A DNA stretch of 13,187 nucleotides from an uncultured Lachnospiraceae bacterium (GCA_910586715.1 CAJUJG010000029.1:21926-35112), one strand, 5' to 3'; counted from the stretch's first letter, positions 1-7,106 are shown. The notes: generated by a model not told the origin, from the sequence alone. Translations and numbers: made by a program.

Positions 1-44
1 GCGGCAAATTGACCGATGGTGAGCAGTTTTTTTTTTGAGTTCAT
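1..44 (-). CDS. MerR-family transcriptional regulator, N-terminal fragment (clipped by the window edge)
   Basis: Only 14 codons and part of a fifteenth are present, read on the - strand from an ATG at 44-42. They encode MNSKKKLLTIGQFAA. The segment LLTIGQFAA is the usual beginning of the MerR-family winged-helix DNA-binding domain, so the assignment rests on family resemblance of a very short stretch. A GGAAAGGAG ribosome binding site lies on the - strand at 65-57, about 12 bases from the start, which is slightly long. The gene diverges from the MATE transporter, and a MerR-type promoter/operator lies between them, which strongly supports the call. By analogy with MerR/efflux pairs it probably senses a drug-like ligand and controls the transporter. 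Codons 3-6 lie in a run of ten A on the coding strand, a possible slippage site. Effector and full length are unknown. Confidence 0.65.
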   Translation of the reverse strand, partial: MNSKKKLLTIGQFA

Positions 45-84
45 ATGAATAAGACACTCCTTTCCAAAAAGGGTGGATTTTTTC

Positions 85-115
85 TTGACCGTACTGTTAC
101 TGTATGGTTTATGAT
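85..115 (+). promoter_or_regulatory. MerR-type promoter and dyad operator of the MATE gene
   Basis: A -35 box TTGACC (85-90) and a -10 box TATGAT (110-115) are separated by 19 bp. That is longer than the usual 17 bp and is the hallmark of promoters activated by MerR-family proteins through DNA distortion. Inside the spacer is a near-perfect dyad: left arm ACCGTAC (88-94) and right arm GTATGGT (102-108), six of seven positions complementary, with GT/AC pairs continuing inward around base 98. The probable regulator is the divergent MerR-like gene at the left edge. This is read directly from sequence; binding itself is inferred. Confidence 0.75.
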
Positions 116-173
116 ACGCTATACAAGGAGTAAATGCAAGTAAATTTCAGAATTTTGGAATGGAGGAAAACAG

Positions 174-1505
174 ATGAAGAACGAAAATGCTTACTTAAAG
201 CCTGTAACGCTGCAAAATGTTTTAAAATTTGCGGTTCCGACAATTGCAATGACGGTGTTTATGTCATTTTATACAATGGTTGACGGCTTATTTGTGTCAA
301 ACCTGATAGGCACGGACGCGTTGTCTGCAATCAATCTGACGGCGCCGGTTATTCAGCTTGTCACGGCAGTTTCGACCATGCTTGCCACGGGAGGCAGCGC
401 AGTGATTATGAAAAAAATGGGGGAACAGAAAACCGATGAGGCGAGAGAGGACTTCACGTTTTTGATTTTGGTGAATGTTGTAGTCGGTTTTGTGATGTAC
501 GGTCTTGGGTATTTGACAATGCATTCCGTGTTCGAGGGGATGCGGCTGTCCGCAGCTGTGGAGGCGTATTGTGTGGCGTATTTGAGCCGTTATCTGCTGT
601 TTACGGTGCCGGTTTTGCTGATGAACAATTTTACGCTTTACATGATTGCGAGTGAGAAGGCGGCGCTTTCTTTAATCTGCTCGGTGACGGGCGGTGTGCT
701 GAATATGGTGCTTGACTATGTGCTGATTGCGGGATTGGGTATGGGAATCGGCGGGGCGGCGGTTGCGACGGGGCTTGGATACTCGGTGACGGCGGTTGTG
801 GGGCTGTTTGTGTTTAGCAGGAAAAAGAGCCTTCTGCATTTTAAAAAGCCGGTGTTTCGGGTGCGGGTGCTTGCGAGCGCAGCGGCGAACGGGTGCTCGG
901 AGATGGCGACGGCGCTTGTCACGGGAATTATCACGATGATGTTTAACTGGACGATGCTGCGTTATGTGGGGGAGGATGGTGTTGCGGCAGTTACGATTAT
1001 CATGTATGTGCTGATGTTTGCAAGTTCTTTGTACACGGGATATTCGTACGGGGTAGCTCCGATGCTTAGTTTTTATTACGGGGAGCAGAATCGGGAAAAG
1101 CTGAAAAAACTGGTGGCGGTCAGCCTGAAGGTGATTGCGGTGATTTCCGTTTTGACGGTTGCAGCGTCGTTTGCGCTGACAAGACCGTTGGTGTCTGTCT
1201 TTGCGCGTCCTGACAATCCGGTGTTTGATTTGGCGGTGACAGGGAACCGGATTTGCACGGTTGCACTGTTTTTTATCGGTTTTAATATTTTTGCAAGCGG
1301 GCTGTTTACGGCGCTGTCAAACGGGGGGGTTTCGGCAGTGCTTGCGTTTTCAAGGTCGTTTGTGTTTATGCTGGTTACGATGCTTTTGCTGCCTGCGTTT
1401 TTGGGCGTGAACGGTATCTGGCTTGCAACACCTGCGGCGGAGCTGATGGCGCTTGCGTTGTCCGTGGGAATGTTTTTGAAATATCGGAAACGATACGGGT
1501 ATTAA
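174..1505 (+). CDS. MATE-family multidrug efflux transporter
   Basis: This 443-residue polytopic membrane protein has the length expected of the MATE (DinF/MepA-like) cation-coupled exporters, which use a Na+ or H+ gradient to expel cationic drugs or metabolites. The N-terminal region (about residues 14-75: LKFAVPTIAMTVFMSFYTMV, then DGLFVSNLIGTDALSAINL and a glycine-rich GGSAVIMKKMG) matches the conserved first half of MepA-type MATE proteins. About twelve hydrophobic segments follow in two similar halves, with the second half opening near residue 230. The ATG at 174 has a GGAGG ribosome binding site at 162-166. The gene stands alone, divergent from a MerR-like regulator and preceded by a MerR-type promoter, so ligand-induced efflux is likely. 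The substrate cannot be predicted. No convincing terminator hairpin follows the stop codon. Confidence 0.92.
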   Translation: MKNENAYLKPVTLQNVLKFAVPTIAMTVFMSFYTMVDGLFVSNLIGTDALSAINLTAPVIQLVTAVSTMLATGGSAVIMKKMGEQKTDEAREDFTFLILVNVVVGFVMYGLGYLTMHSVFEGMRLSAAVEAYCVAYLSRYLLFTVPVLLMNNFTLYMIASEKAALSLICSVTGGVLNMVLDYVLIAGLGMGIGGAAVATGLGYSVTAVVGLFVFSRKKSLLHFKKPVFRVRVLASAAANGCSEMATALVTGIITMMFNWTMLRYVGEDGVAAVTIIMYVLMFASSLYTGYSYGVAPMLSFYYGEQNREKLKKLVAVSLKVIAVISVLTVAASFALTRPLVSVFARPDNPVFDLAVTGNRICTVALFFIGFNIFASGLFTALSNGGVSAVLAFSRSFVFMLVTMLLLPAFLGVNGIWLATPAAELMALALSVGMFLKYRKRYGY

Positions 1506-1677
1506 AAAATTCTTTTTTGGGGCAGGGGGGTGTGCAAACAAAAAGAAAAATGCAGTAGTTATTGCGGCGGTGTTGTGGTAAACTATAGGTAATGTCAAGT
1601 TGAATAAATAACAAATAGCATTATGGAAAAAAGAGGTACACCATTATAAAAAAATAATTACCCCGGTTTTAAGTACA

Positions 1678-2259
1678 TTGTTACTTTGCAGTCTGATGCT
1701 AAACGGCTGCGGTGAGCGGCAAGCTGTTCCGCAAGCCCCGCAGGCACAAGGCGATACACCGCAAACGGCGGCAGATGTGCAGGAGGCGGACGGCGCGGAC
1801 GGTATTCTGCAGTCATTTACGGCGAACACGCTGGACGGCGGGACGTATACGCAGGAGGATTTTTCAGGAGCAGATGTTACGATTATCAATTTTTGGGCGA
1901 CCTTTTGTGGTCCTTGTCTTGCGGAAATGCCGGATATTGCCGCGTTTGAGAAAGACCTGCCGGACAATGTGCAGATGATTACGGTCTGTCTTGACGGTGT
2001 GGGGAATACGGACGGGGTGAAACGGATTTTGGACGACGCCGGTTATGAGGGGACGACGCTTTTGGACGGGGACGGTGATTTTAAGAGTGTGTGCGGGGAG
2101 ATTTTATATATTCCGACAACCATTCTCGTTGACCAAAACGGAGCGATGCTGGGCGACGCGATTATCGGCGGGCAGCCGGATTTGGAGGAAACATATAAGG
2201 CGGCAGTCAATGACGCTTTGCTGTCGATGGGAAAGGCGGAGATTGGCGATGAACAATAG
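1678..2259 (+). CDS. TlpA-like thioredoxin-fold lipoprotein (start codon apparently damaged)
   Basis: This is an extracytoplasmic thiol-disulfide oxidoreductase of the TlpA/ResA group. Counted from the TTG at 1678, a lipobox LNGC places the lipid-modified cysteine at residue 11. A Gln/Pro/Ala-rich linker follows, then a thioredoxin fold with NFWATFCGPC (active-site CGPC at 77-80) and the cis-proline loop IPTTILVD (Pro146). The TTG is only the first canonical start codon in frame. Starting there gives a signal peptide without its positive n-region. The frame runs upstream to 1645 and encodes YKKIITPVLS before the TTG, exactly what a lipoprotein signal needs. There an ATG seems to have lost its G, nine bases after an AGAGG site. 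The 3' end overlaps the next gene by 11 bases. Its likely role is passing electrons to oxidised protein or methionine-sulfoxide substrates outside the membrane. The function is well supported; the start is not. Confidence 0.85.
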   Translation: MLLCSLMLNGCGERQAVPQAPQAQGDTPQTAADVQEADGADGILQSFTANTLDGGTYTQEDFSGADVTIINFWATFCGPCLAEMPDIAAFEKDLPDNVQMITVCLDGVGNTDGVKRILDDAGYEGTTLLDGDGDFKSVCGEILYIPTTILVDQNGAMLGDAIIGGQPDLEETYKAAVNDALLSMGKAEIGDEQ

Positions 2260-2395
2260 GAAACGGTCGGTTGTTCCGGCGGGGATTTTAGCTCTTTCCG
2301 TTCTGATGATTGGAATCGGTATTGCAAATAAGGAGCATTTGGAAGTGATGCAGAAGGCGGTGATGGTATGTTTGGAATGCATCGGCATCGGGTAG
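2249..2395 (+). CDS. CD1871A-family small membrane CXXC protein
   Basis: This is a 48-residue protein beginning with ATG at 2249, overlapping the end of the TlpA-like gene by 11 bases; GGCGGAG at 2236-2242 can serve as its ribosome binding site. It has a basic N-terminus (NNRKRS), one hydrophobic helix (about residues 8-26), an amphipathic stretch and a C-terminal CLECIGIG with Cys41 and Cys44. The CLECIGIG ending and size match what I recall as the CD1871A family of CXXC proteins in Clostridia, found beside TlpA and 4Fe-4S membrane proteins. By the positive-inside rule the CXXC should face outward. I infer that it relays thiol electrons between the membrane polyferredoxin and the TlpA-like lipoprotein. 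Its last 28 bases overlap the next gene, suggesting coupled translation. Biochemical function is unproven. Confidence 0.8.
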   Translation: MNNRKRSVVPAGILALSVLMIGIGIANKEHLEVMQKAVMVCLECIGIG

Positions 2396-3237
2396 GGCGG
2401 CTGTCTTTTCAGCGGATTTGCCAGTTGGCGTCTGCCGTTTTGATTAACGGCTATGTGGTCGGTTTTCAAAAGGGGAAAATTTATACTGGAAAGAGCAAGG
2501 CATTTTGTGTTCCCGTGCTGAACTGCTATTCGTGTCCGGGGGCGTTAGGGGCGTGTCCGATTGGCTCTCTGCAGACGGTGCTTGGAGGAATGGGACACCG
2601 CGTTCCGTTTTATGTGTTGGGAATGCTGATGCTCGTCGGAATTTTGATTGGGCGCGCGGCGTGCGGTCTTTTGTGCCCGTTCGGACTGGTGCAGGATTTG
2701 CTGCATAAAATTCCTGCGCCGAAAATTAAGGTGCCCTTGAGAATCGACAGGCCTGCGCGGTATCTGAAATATTTAATTTTGCTTGTGACGGTGATTTTGC
2801 TGCCGCTTTTTGCGGCGGATCAGACGGGGATTGCCCCGCCGTATTTTTGTAAATATATTTGTCCTGCGGGTACGCTTGAGGGTGGTATTCCGCTTTTGCT
2901 GACGAATGAAAGCCTGCGCGCGGCGGCGGGGGCGTTGTTTTCTTGGAAATTGTTGGTGCTGGCAGTGATTGTGCTTGTGTCTGTCTGTATCCACCGCCCG
3001 TTTTGCCGTTATCTTTGTCCGTTGGGGGCGTTTTATGCGTTGTTTCAGCAGTTTAGCTTTTATCAGCTTCATTTGAATACGGATAAGTGCATTGACTGCA
3101 AAAAATGTGAGCATTCCTGTCCGATGGCGGTGGAAGTGACAAAAAATATTAACAGTCCTGAATGCATTCGCTGCGGCAAGTGCAAGGCGGTCTGCCCGAC
3201 GGGGGCAATTTCTTCAAAGAGAGTGAGGAGTAAGTAA
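2368..3237 (+). CDS. NapH-like membrane protein with polyferredoxin 4Fe-4S clusters
   Basis: This 289-residue membrane iron-sulfur protein resembles NapH/CcoG/RnfB-type electron conduits. Hydrophobic helices lie at roughly 81-98, 131-150 and 191-209. Cysteine motifs occur in order: CYSC plus C (53, 56, 63), CGLLCP (99, 103), CKYICP (161, 165), CRYLCP (213, 217), then two classical ferredoxin 4Fe-4S motifs, CIDCKKCEHSCP (241, 244, 247, 251) and CIRCGKCKAVCP (266, 269, 272, 276). The C-terminal ferredoxin part should be cytoplasmic. ATG 2368 is preceded by AAGGCGG and overlaps the CXXC gene by 28 bases; ATG 2377 is an alternative. The stop codon shares one base with the kinase start (TAATG). 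I infer that it carries electrons from a cytoplasmic ferredoxin or flavodoxin into the membrane for the CXXC/TlpA pair. It could also serve an unrelated reductase. Confidence 0.85.
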   Translation: MFGMHRHRVGRLSFQRICQLASAVLINGYVVGFQKGKIYTGKSKAFCVPVLNCYSCPGALGACPIGSLQTVLGGMGHRVPFYVLGMLMLVGILIGRAACGLLCPFGLVQDLLHKIPAPKIKVPLRIDRPARYLKYLILLVTVILLPLFAADQTGIAPPYFCKYICPAGTLEGGIPLLLTNESLRAAAGALFSWKLLVLAVIVLVSVCIHRPFCRYLCPLGAFYALFQQFSFYQLHLNTDKCIDCKKCEHSCPMAVEVTKNINSPECIRCGKCKAVCPTGAISSKRVRSK

Positions 3238-6200
3238 TGAAACATATACAAAAGCTTGCGGGGCTTACCTTTTTTTTAATTGCTGTTTTTATGGTGATTG
3301 CACTGATACGGTACCAAACGGACGATGAGGTGTCTCTGCTGCCGGAACGGCTGCAATATGATTTTGACGAAGAATGGCATATCGGTTCTTTGGACGCGGA
3401 GACAGGAGAGGAAATCGTCCTGCCGTATATCCAAAAACATCACGCTGCGGAAACGATAGTGTTTCATAACATATTGTCGGAGGATTTTTCGGGCATGACA
3501 ATGCGTTTTTTTACGGAGAATGCGGCTGTGCGTATTGTCTTGGACGGAGAGGAGATTTACCAAAAGGAAGATGAGAATAGCAGTTTGGATACGGAGCATG
3601 CTGTGGATATTCCAAAGACGTTTTCAAACGGGGAGCTGCAGATTGAGCTGACGGTTTTGAATCAGGGAAAGGAGATGGCGCTTGGACAGGTTGTCCTTGA
3701 AGCGCATGATGTGGTTATATTCGGATTAAGCGGGAGCAATCTTGTCGATATTGCGTGTTGCCTGCTGATTATGATTGCGGCGGTTGTGATGCTGGTGCTC
3801 GCGTTAATTCGGTGGCATACTGAACAGCCGGAACGGGGTGAGCTGTTTTTGGGACTGTTCGGACTGGTGGCAGGTGTTTATTGTTTTATCGGCACGAATA
3901 CGCTGCGCATTTTTTTCTATAGCACAGGGGGGGCGTATATGGTGCAGGATTATATTATCCTGATGCTCCCGCTGTTGTTGGCGTTTTATTTTGAGCGCAA
4001 TCTGCGGACGCTTTATCCGCGTCGCTTTGCCGTGCTGCTTGTCGGTGTGATTCTGAACGCGGGCATACAGATTTTTTTGCATTGTACGGGTCTGTGGCGG
4101 TTGGAGCGTATGGCGGAGATATCGACGGTTTTGATGTGCGTAGTCTGTGCGGTGGGGATTTTCAGCCTGATACAGTATGAGAGCAAGTGCCGGAAAAATC
4201 AGACGCTGCTGTCGGTCATGTCACTTGCCGCGCTGCTGGCAGGAGAGATTACAAAGCTGATTTTATATGCATTTTTGCTGTATTCGTACGGCAATATGGC
4301 AGGAATGTACGGAATGACCGTGTTTGGCGTGGCGATGGCGGTAATGCATATTTTGCGCGTTTCCAAGGAGTACCGGGAAGATGCGGAGGAACGGATTAAG
4401 ACGGCGGAGCGACAAAGCATTCTGCTTGTACAGGCGAAAAAGAATGCCGATATGGCAAGACGTGAGGCGCTGGTTGCAAACGACGCTAAGGGAAAATTTT
4501 TGGCGCATATGTCCCACGAAATCCGCACACCGATTAATGCGGTGCTTGGTATGGATGAGATGATTTTGCGCGAGACGAAGGAAGCAAATATTAAGGAATA
4601 CGCGATGGATATTCATTCGGCAGGGCAGATGCTGCTGTCGCTGATTAATGATATTTTGGATTTCTCTAAGATTGAGTCGGGGAAAATGGAGATTGTGCCG
4701 GTTTTGTATGATTTCAGCAGTTTTATTCACGATTTGGTGAATATGACGGCGCAGCGTGCGGCGGACAAAAATCTTTGTTTTATGGTGGAGATTGACCATA
4801 CCATTCCTTCCCGTCTGTATGGAGATGACGTACGCATCCGTCAGGTGTTGACTAATATTTTGACCAATGCGGTTAAATATACGCACGAAGGAACGGTGTG
4901 GCTGAGGGTGAAAAGCCGCCGCACGGGAGAGACGGTGCATCTTTGGTTTGAAGTTGAGGATACAGGAATTGGTATCAAAAAGGAGGATTTGCCGAAGCTG
5001 TCTGCGGAGTTTGAGCGGATTGAGGAGGACAGGAACCGCAACATCGAGGGCAGCGGGCTTGGTATGAATATTACCATTCAGCTTTTGGCGCTTTTGGGCA
5101 GCAGGCTGCAGGTGGAAAGTGAATATGGAAAGGGCTCTAAGTTTTCGTTTGAATTGGAGCAGAAAATTGTTGATGAAACGCCGATTGGGGACTTTGAGAC
5201 GAAGGTGCGGCAGGCGGCGGATACATACAGCTATGACACAAGCATTTACGCGCCCAACGCGGAGGTTTTGGTGGTGGACGACAATGCCGTCAACCGCAAG
5301 GTGCTGCGCAGTCTGCTGAAGGAAACGCAGATTCAGGTGACGGACGCGGACGGGGGTGCACAGTGTCTTAGACTGGTTTCGGAGCGGCATTTTGACTTGA
5401 TTTTTTTGGATCACATGATGCCGGAGATGGACGGCGTGGAAACACTGCACCATATCAAAGCCATGCCGGATTCGCCTTGTAAGGACACGCCGATTATTGT
5501 GCTGACAGCGAACGCAGTGTCGGGAGCGAAGGAGAAATATTTGTCGGCAGGGTTTGACGACTTTTTGTCTAAGCCGATTGTGCCGGAAAAGCTGGAGGCG
5601 ATGCTGCAAATATATTTGCCGAAGGAACTGCTTTTGACTGCTCCGGTCAGGACGGAGGACGCGCTGCCAGAGCAAAAAACGGATAATGCGCGGGATATGG
5701 TTTTGTCAGAGCTGCCGTTGGTGGAGGGCTTGGACTGGGATTATGCGTGGCTGCATTTGCCGGACAAGGCGCTTTTGGAAGATACGGTGAAGGAATTTTA
5801 TGCGCAGCTTGATACGGCGGCGCAGCGCCTAGAGCAGGCGTATCTGCATCTTTCGGACGAGGGTCAGCTGGAGCAGTACCGTATTCAGGTGCACGCGATG
5901 AAGAGTCTTGCGGGGACGGTTGGAATTGTGACGCTTTTTGGGATGGCAAGGGTCTTGGAATATGCGGCAAGGGACGGGAAAACAGAGGCGATTTTGGCGA
6001 TGACGCCGGTCTTTTTGGAGGAGTGGCGCGCTTATCGGCAAAGGCTGCAAGGTGTTTTCGGGATTGGAGCCGAGACAGAGGAGGAAGTAAGTGATTATTC
6101 GGTAATTCGTGCGCTTGTGGAGATGGTGCGTGTGAGTATGCAGGAAATGGAGTTTGACGCGGCGGATGAGGCGGCGGCAAAGCTGCGAGGGTATGCGTAT

Positions 6201-6338
6201 CCTCAACAAATCGGTGCGGATATTCAAGCTCTTTTGGAGGCGGTGACAAACCTTGACGTGGAGGAAGTACAGCGCGTTGCCGGGCGGCTTGCGGGAGAGA
6301 TGGCGGATGATGTGCAGGGTGATGGAATGATTGATTAA
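3237..6338 (+). CDS. Hybrid histidine kinase: sensor, 7TM, HisKA, HATPase, receiver, HPt
   Basis: This 1033-residue multistep phosphorelay kinase has these parts in order: N-terminal membrane anchor (about 8-25); extracytoplasmic beta-rich domain (about 27-160); seven hydrophobic segments (about 166-193, 201-222, 234-252, 263-283, 291-313, 322-350, 355-374), as in 7TMR-DISM receptors; coiled coil (about 375-415); HisKA with HMSHEIRTP (His427); HATPase with N-box around Asn544, DTGIGI (Asp575) and GSGLGM (605-610); receiver with Asp681/Asp682, phospho-acceptor Asp725, Thr757 and Lys779; HPt with VHAMKSLAGTVG (His886). About 85 residues follow the HPt with no recognised motif. All catalytic residues are intact. 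The ATG overlaps the preceding stop codon as TAATG behind a GAGGAG site, so translation is coupled to the redox genes. Its output is probably the dual-receiver protein at 7234. The ligand is unknown. Confidence 0.9.
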   Translation: MKHIQKLAGLTFFLIAVFMVIALIRYQTDDEVSLLPERLQYDFDEEWHIGSLDAETGEEIVLPYIQKHHAAETIVFHNILSEDFSGMTMRFFTENAAVRIVLDGEEIYQKEDENSSLDTEHAVDIPKTFSNGELQIELTVLNQGKEMALGQVVLEAHDVVIFGLSGSNLVDIACCLLIMIAAVVMLVLALIRWHTEQPERGELFLGLFGLVAGVYCFIGTNTLRIFFYSTGGAYMVQDYIILMLPLLLAFYFERNLRTLYPRRFAVLLVGVILNAGIQIFLHCTGLWRLERMAEISTVLMCVVCAVGIFSLIQYESKCRKNQTLLSVMSLAALLAGEITKLILYAFLLYSYGNMAGMYGMTVFGVAMAVMHILRVSKEYREDAEERIKTAERQSILLVQAKKNADMARREALVANDAKGKFLAHMSHEIRTPINAVLGMDEMILRETKEANIKEYAMDIHSAGQMLLSLINDILDFSKIESGKMEIVPVLYDFSSFIHDLVNMTAQRAADKNLCFMVEIDHTIPSRLYGDDVRIRQVLTNILTNAVKYTHEGTVWLRVKSRRTGETVHLWFEVEDTGIGIKKEDLPKLSAEFERIEEDRNRNIEGSGLGMNITIQLLALLGSRLQVESEYGKGSKFSFELEQKIVDETPIGDFETKVRQAADTYSYDTSIYAPNAEVLVVDDNAVNRKVLRSLLKETQIQVTDADGGAQCLRLVSERHFDLIFLDHMMPEMDGVETLHHIKAMPDSPCKDTPIIVLTANAVSGAKEKYLSAGFDDFLSKPIVPEKLEAMLQIYLPKELLLTAPVRTEDALPEQKTDNARDMVLSELPLVEGLDWDYAWLHLPDKALLEDTVKEFYAQLDTAAQRLEQAYLHLSDEGQLEQYRIQVHAMKSLAGTVGIVTLFGMARVLEYAARDGKTEAILAMTPVFLEEWRAYRQRLQGVFGIGAETEEEVSDYSVIRALVEMVRVSMQEMEFDAADEAAAKLRGYAYPQQIGADIQALLEAVTNLDVEEVQRVAGRLAGEMADDVQGDGMID

Positions 6339-6372
6339 ACAGACAAATCTTATTTTTGAGCAAAGGAGACGT

Positions 6373-6906
6373 ATGATATTAGAAACAGAACGCTTGATAT
6401 TGAGAGAAATGAATATAGATGATTATGAAGCTTTGTATGATGTATTGGCAGATTCCGATATAATGCAACACTATCCATATATTTTTGATGAAAAAAGAGT
6501 GTTAGGTTGGATTGAAAGAAACATTGAACGATATAGAATCTTTGGTTTTGGGTTATGGGCAGTATGCTTAAAAGATTCTGGTGAAATGATTGGTGATTGC
6601 GGATTGACTATGCAAAATATAGGTGGAACAATTAAGCCGGAGATTGGCTATCATATTCGTAAAGATAGGCAGCGCAAAGGTTATGCTAAAGAATCTGCTG
6701 TGACGGTTAGAGACTGGGTATTCGAGTGCTTGCCATTTAATGAGATTTATTCATATATGAAATATACAAATATTCCGTCTGAAAAATCTGCGGAGTCATG
6801 GGGATGCAAGTTTGTTAATGAATATGAAGATGAAGTAAATGATGTTATCAGAGTGTATTGTATTACAAGAAGGGAATGGGAGCAGATTAATCGAAAGCTA
6901 TATTAG
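6373..6906 (+). CDS. GNAT-family N-acetyltransferase (RimJ/RimL-like)
   Basis: This 177-residue protein opens with MILETERLILREM, the signature start of the RimJ/RimL-like GNAT subgroup (Acetyltransf_3). Motif A is visible as IGYHIRKDRQRKGYAKES, with the acetyl-CoA pyrophosphate-binding Q-R-K-G-Y-A at residues 100-105. A later NIPSEKSAESWGCKF (from Asn133) matches the NxxSxxxxxxxGF element near the C-terminus. The ATG at 6373 is chosen because AAAGGAG lies at 6362-6368; an in-frame TTG further upstream has no such site. The substrate (ribosomal protein N-terminus, antibiotic or small amine) cannot be inferred. Base composition differs sharply from its neighbours: two hand-counted 60-base rows have 20 and 23 G+C, against 31 in a row of the kinase. 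It sits 34 bases after the kinase gene, which suggests recent insertion, but it could be read from the same transcript. Confidence 0.87.
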   Translation: MILETERLILREMNIDDYEALYDVLADSDIMQHYPYIFDEKRVLGWIERNIERYRIFGFGLWAVCLKDSGEMIGDCGLTMQNIGGTIKPEIGYHIRKDRQRKGYAKESAVTVRDWVFECLPFNEIYSYMKYTNIPSEKSAESWGCKFVNEYEDEVNDVIRVYCITRREWEQINRKLY

Positions 6907-7003
6907 TAATCGCCGGTTAAAACGCAATTATGTTAATGAACATCAGGGAAATATACCAGGTTTATTTAGATAATTATAGAGTTGAAAGAACATAGAAATT
7001 TAA

Positions 7004-7032
7004 TAGAAATATCCGCGCAGTTATGATATAAT
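7004..7032 (+). promoter_or_regulatory. Extended -10 promoter upstream of the dual-receiver gene
   Basis: A perfect TATAAT (7027-7032) is preceded by TG one base upstream (7024-7025), giving the extended -10 pattern TGnTATAAT. A weak -35-like TAGAAA (7004-7009) sits 17 bp upstream and matches TTGACA at four of six positions. Initiation would fall near 7039. Such a promoter would let region 4 be expressed independently of the upstream kinase operon. No operator was recognised. Confidence 0.6.
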
Positions 7033-7033
7033 G

Positions 7034-7106
7034 AGCGCAAGAGAGCAAAGCGAACTCGTTCATTTTGCGAACGGCGAAAGTCGGTCATAAATCGCAGATT
7101 TATGAC
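7034..7106 (+). repeat. Inverted-repeat cluster in the leader, possibly a dispersed intergenic element
   Basis: Immediately after the -10 box there are several complementary segments. GCAAA (7045-7049) pairs with TTTGC (7064-7068), enclosing GAA/TTC. The overlapping CGTTC (7057-7061) pairs with GAACG (7069-7073). These two pairings exclude one another. Downstream is a perfect 10-bp stem, GTCATAAATC (7084-7093) with GATTTATGAC (7097-7106), closed by a three-base GCA loop. No T-run follows, so this is not an ordinary terminator. It may be an RNA leader structure, a protein-binding palindrome, or one copy of a dispersed repeat. Only one copy is in this window. Confidence 0.55.

Noticed and set aside
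134..283. A 49-codon + strand frame starting with ATG after AAGGAG (125-130)
   Set aside because: The spacing to the start is only three bases and most of the frame overlaps the MATE gene out of phase. The MATE gene has its own good GGAGG and the peptide shows no family pattern. A regulatory leader peptide cannot be excluded but is unsupported.
1506..1643. Promoter or terminator between MATE and the TlpA-like gene
   Set aside because: A TTGCGG-N16-TATAGG pair (1562-1589) is too weak to call, and the A6/T6 pairing just after the MATE stop codon is AT-only with a three-base loop. The gap must contain a promoter if the redox operon is independent, but I cannot place it.
1623..1649. An eight-codon ATG mini-frame before the TlpA-like gene
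   Set aside because: No ribosome binding site precedes it; the AGAGG lies inside it and is better placed for the damaged lipoprotein start.
4263..5675. A 470-codon open frame on the - strand
   Set aside because: It lies wholly inside the hybrid kinase, antisense to its catalytic domains. Its product is rich in Arg, His and Gln and has no domain pattern; it is a shadow of the GC-biased codon usage opposite.
5647..6363. A 238-codon Pro/Ala-rich open frame on the - strand
   Set aside because: It is opposite the receiver/HPt end of the hybrid kinase; the low-complexity composition mirrors the sense codons.
7084..7106. The perfect 10-bp hairpin as a transcription terminator
   Set aside because: No run of T follows and the stem is AT-rich; it also lies downstream of a good promoter rather than directly after a gene.
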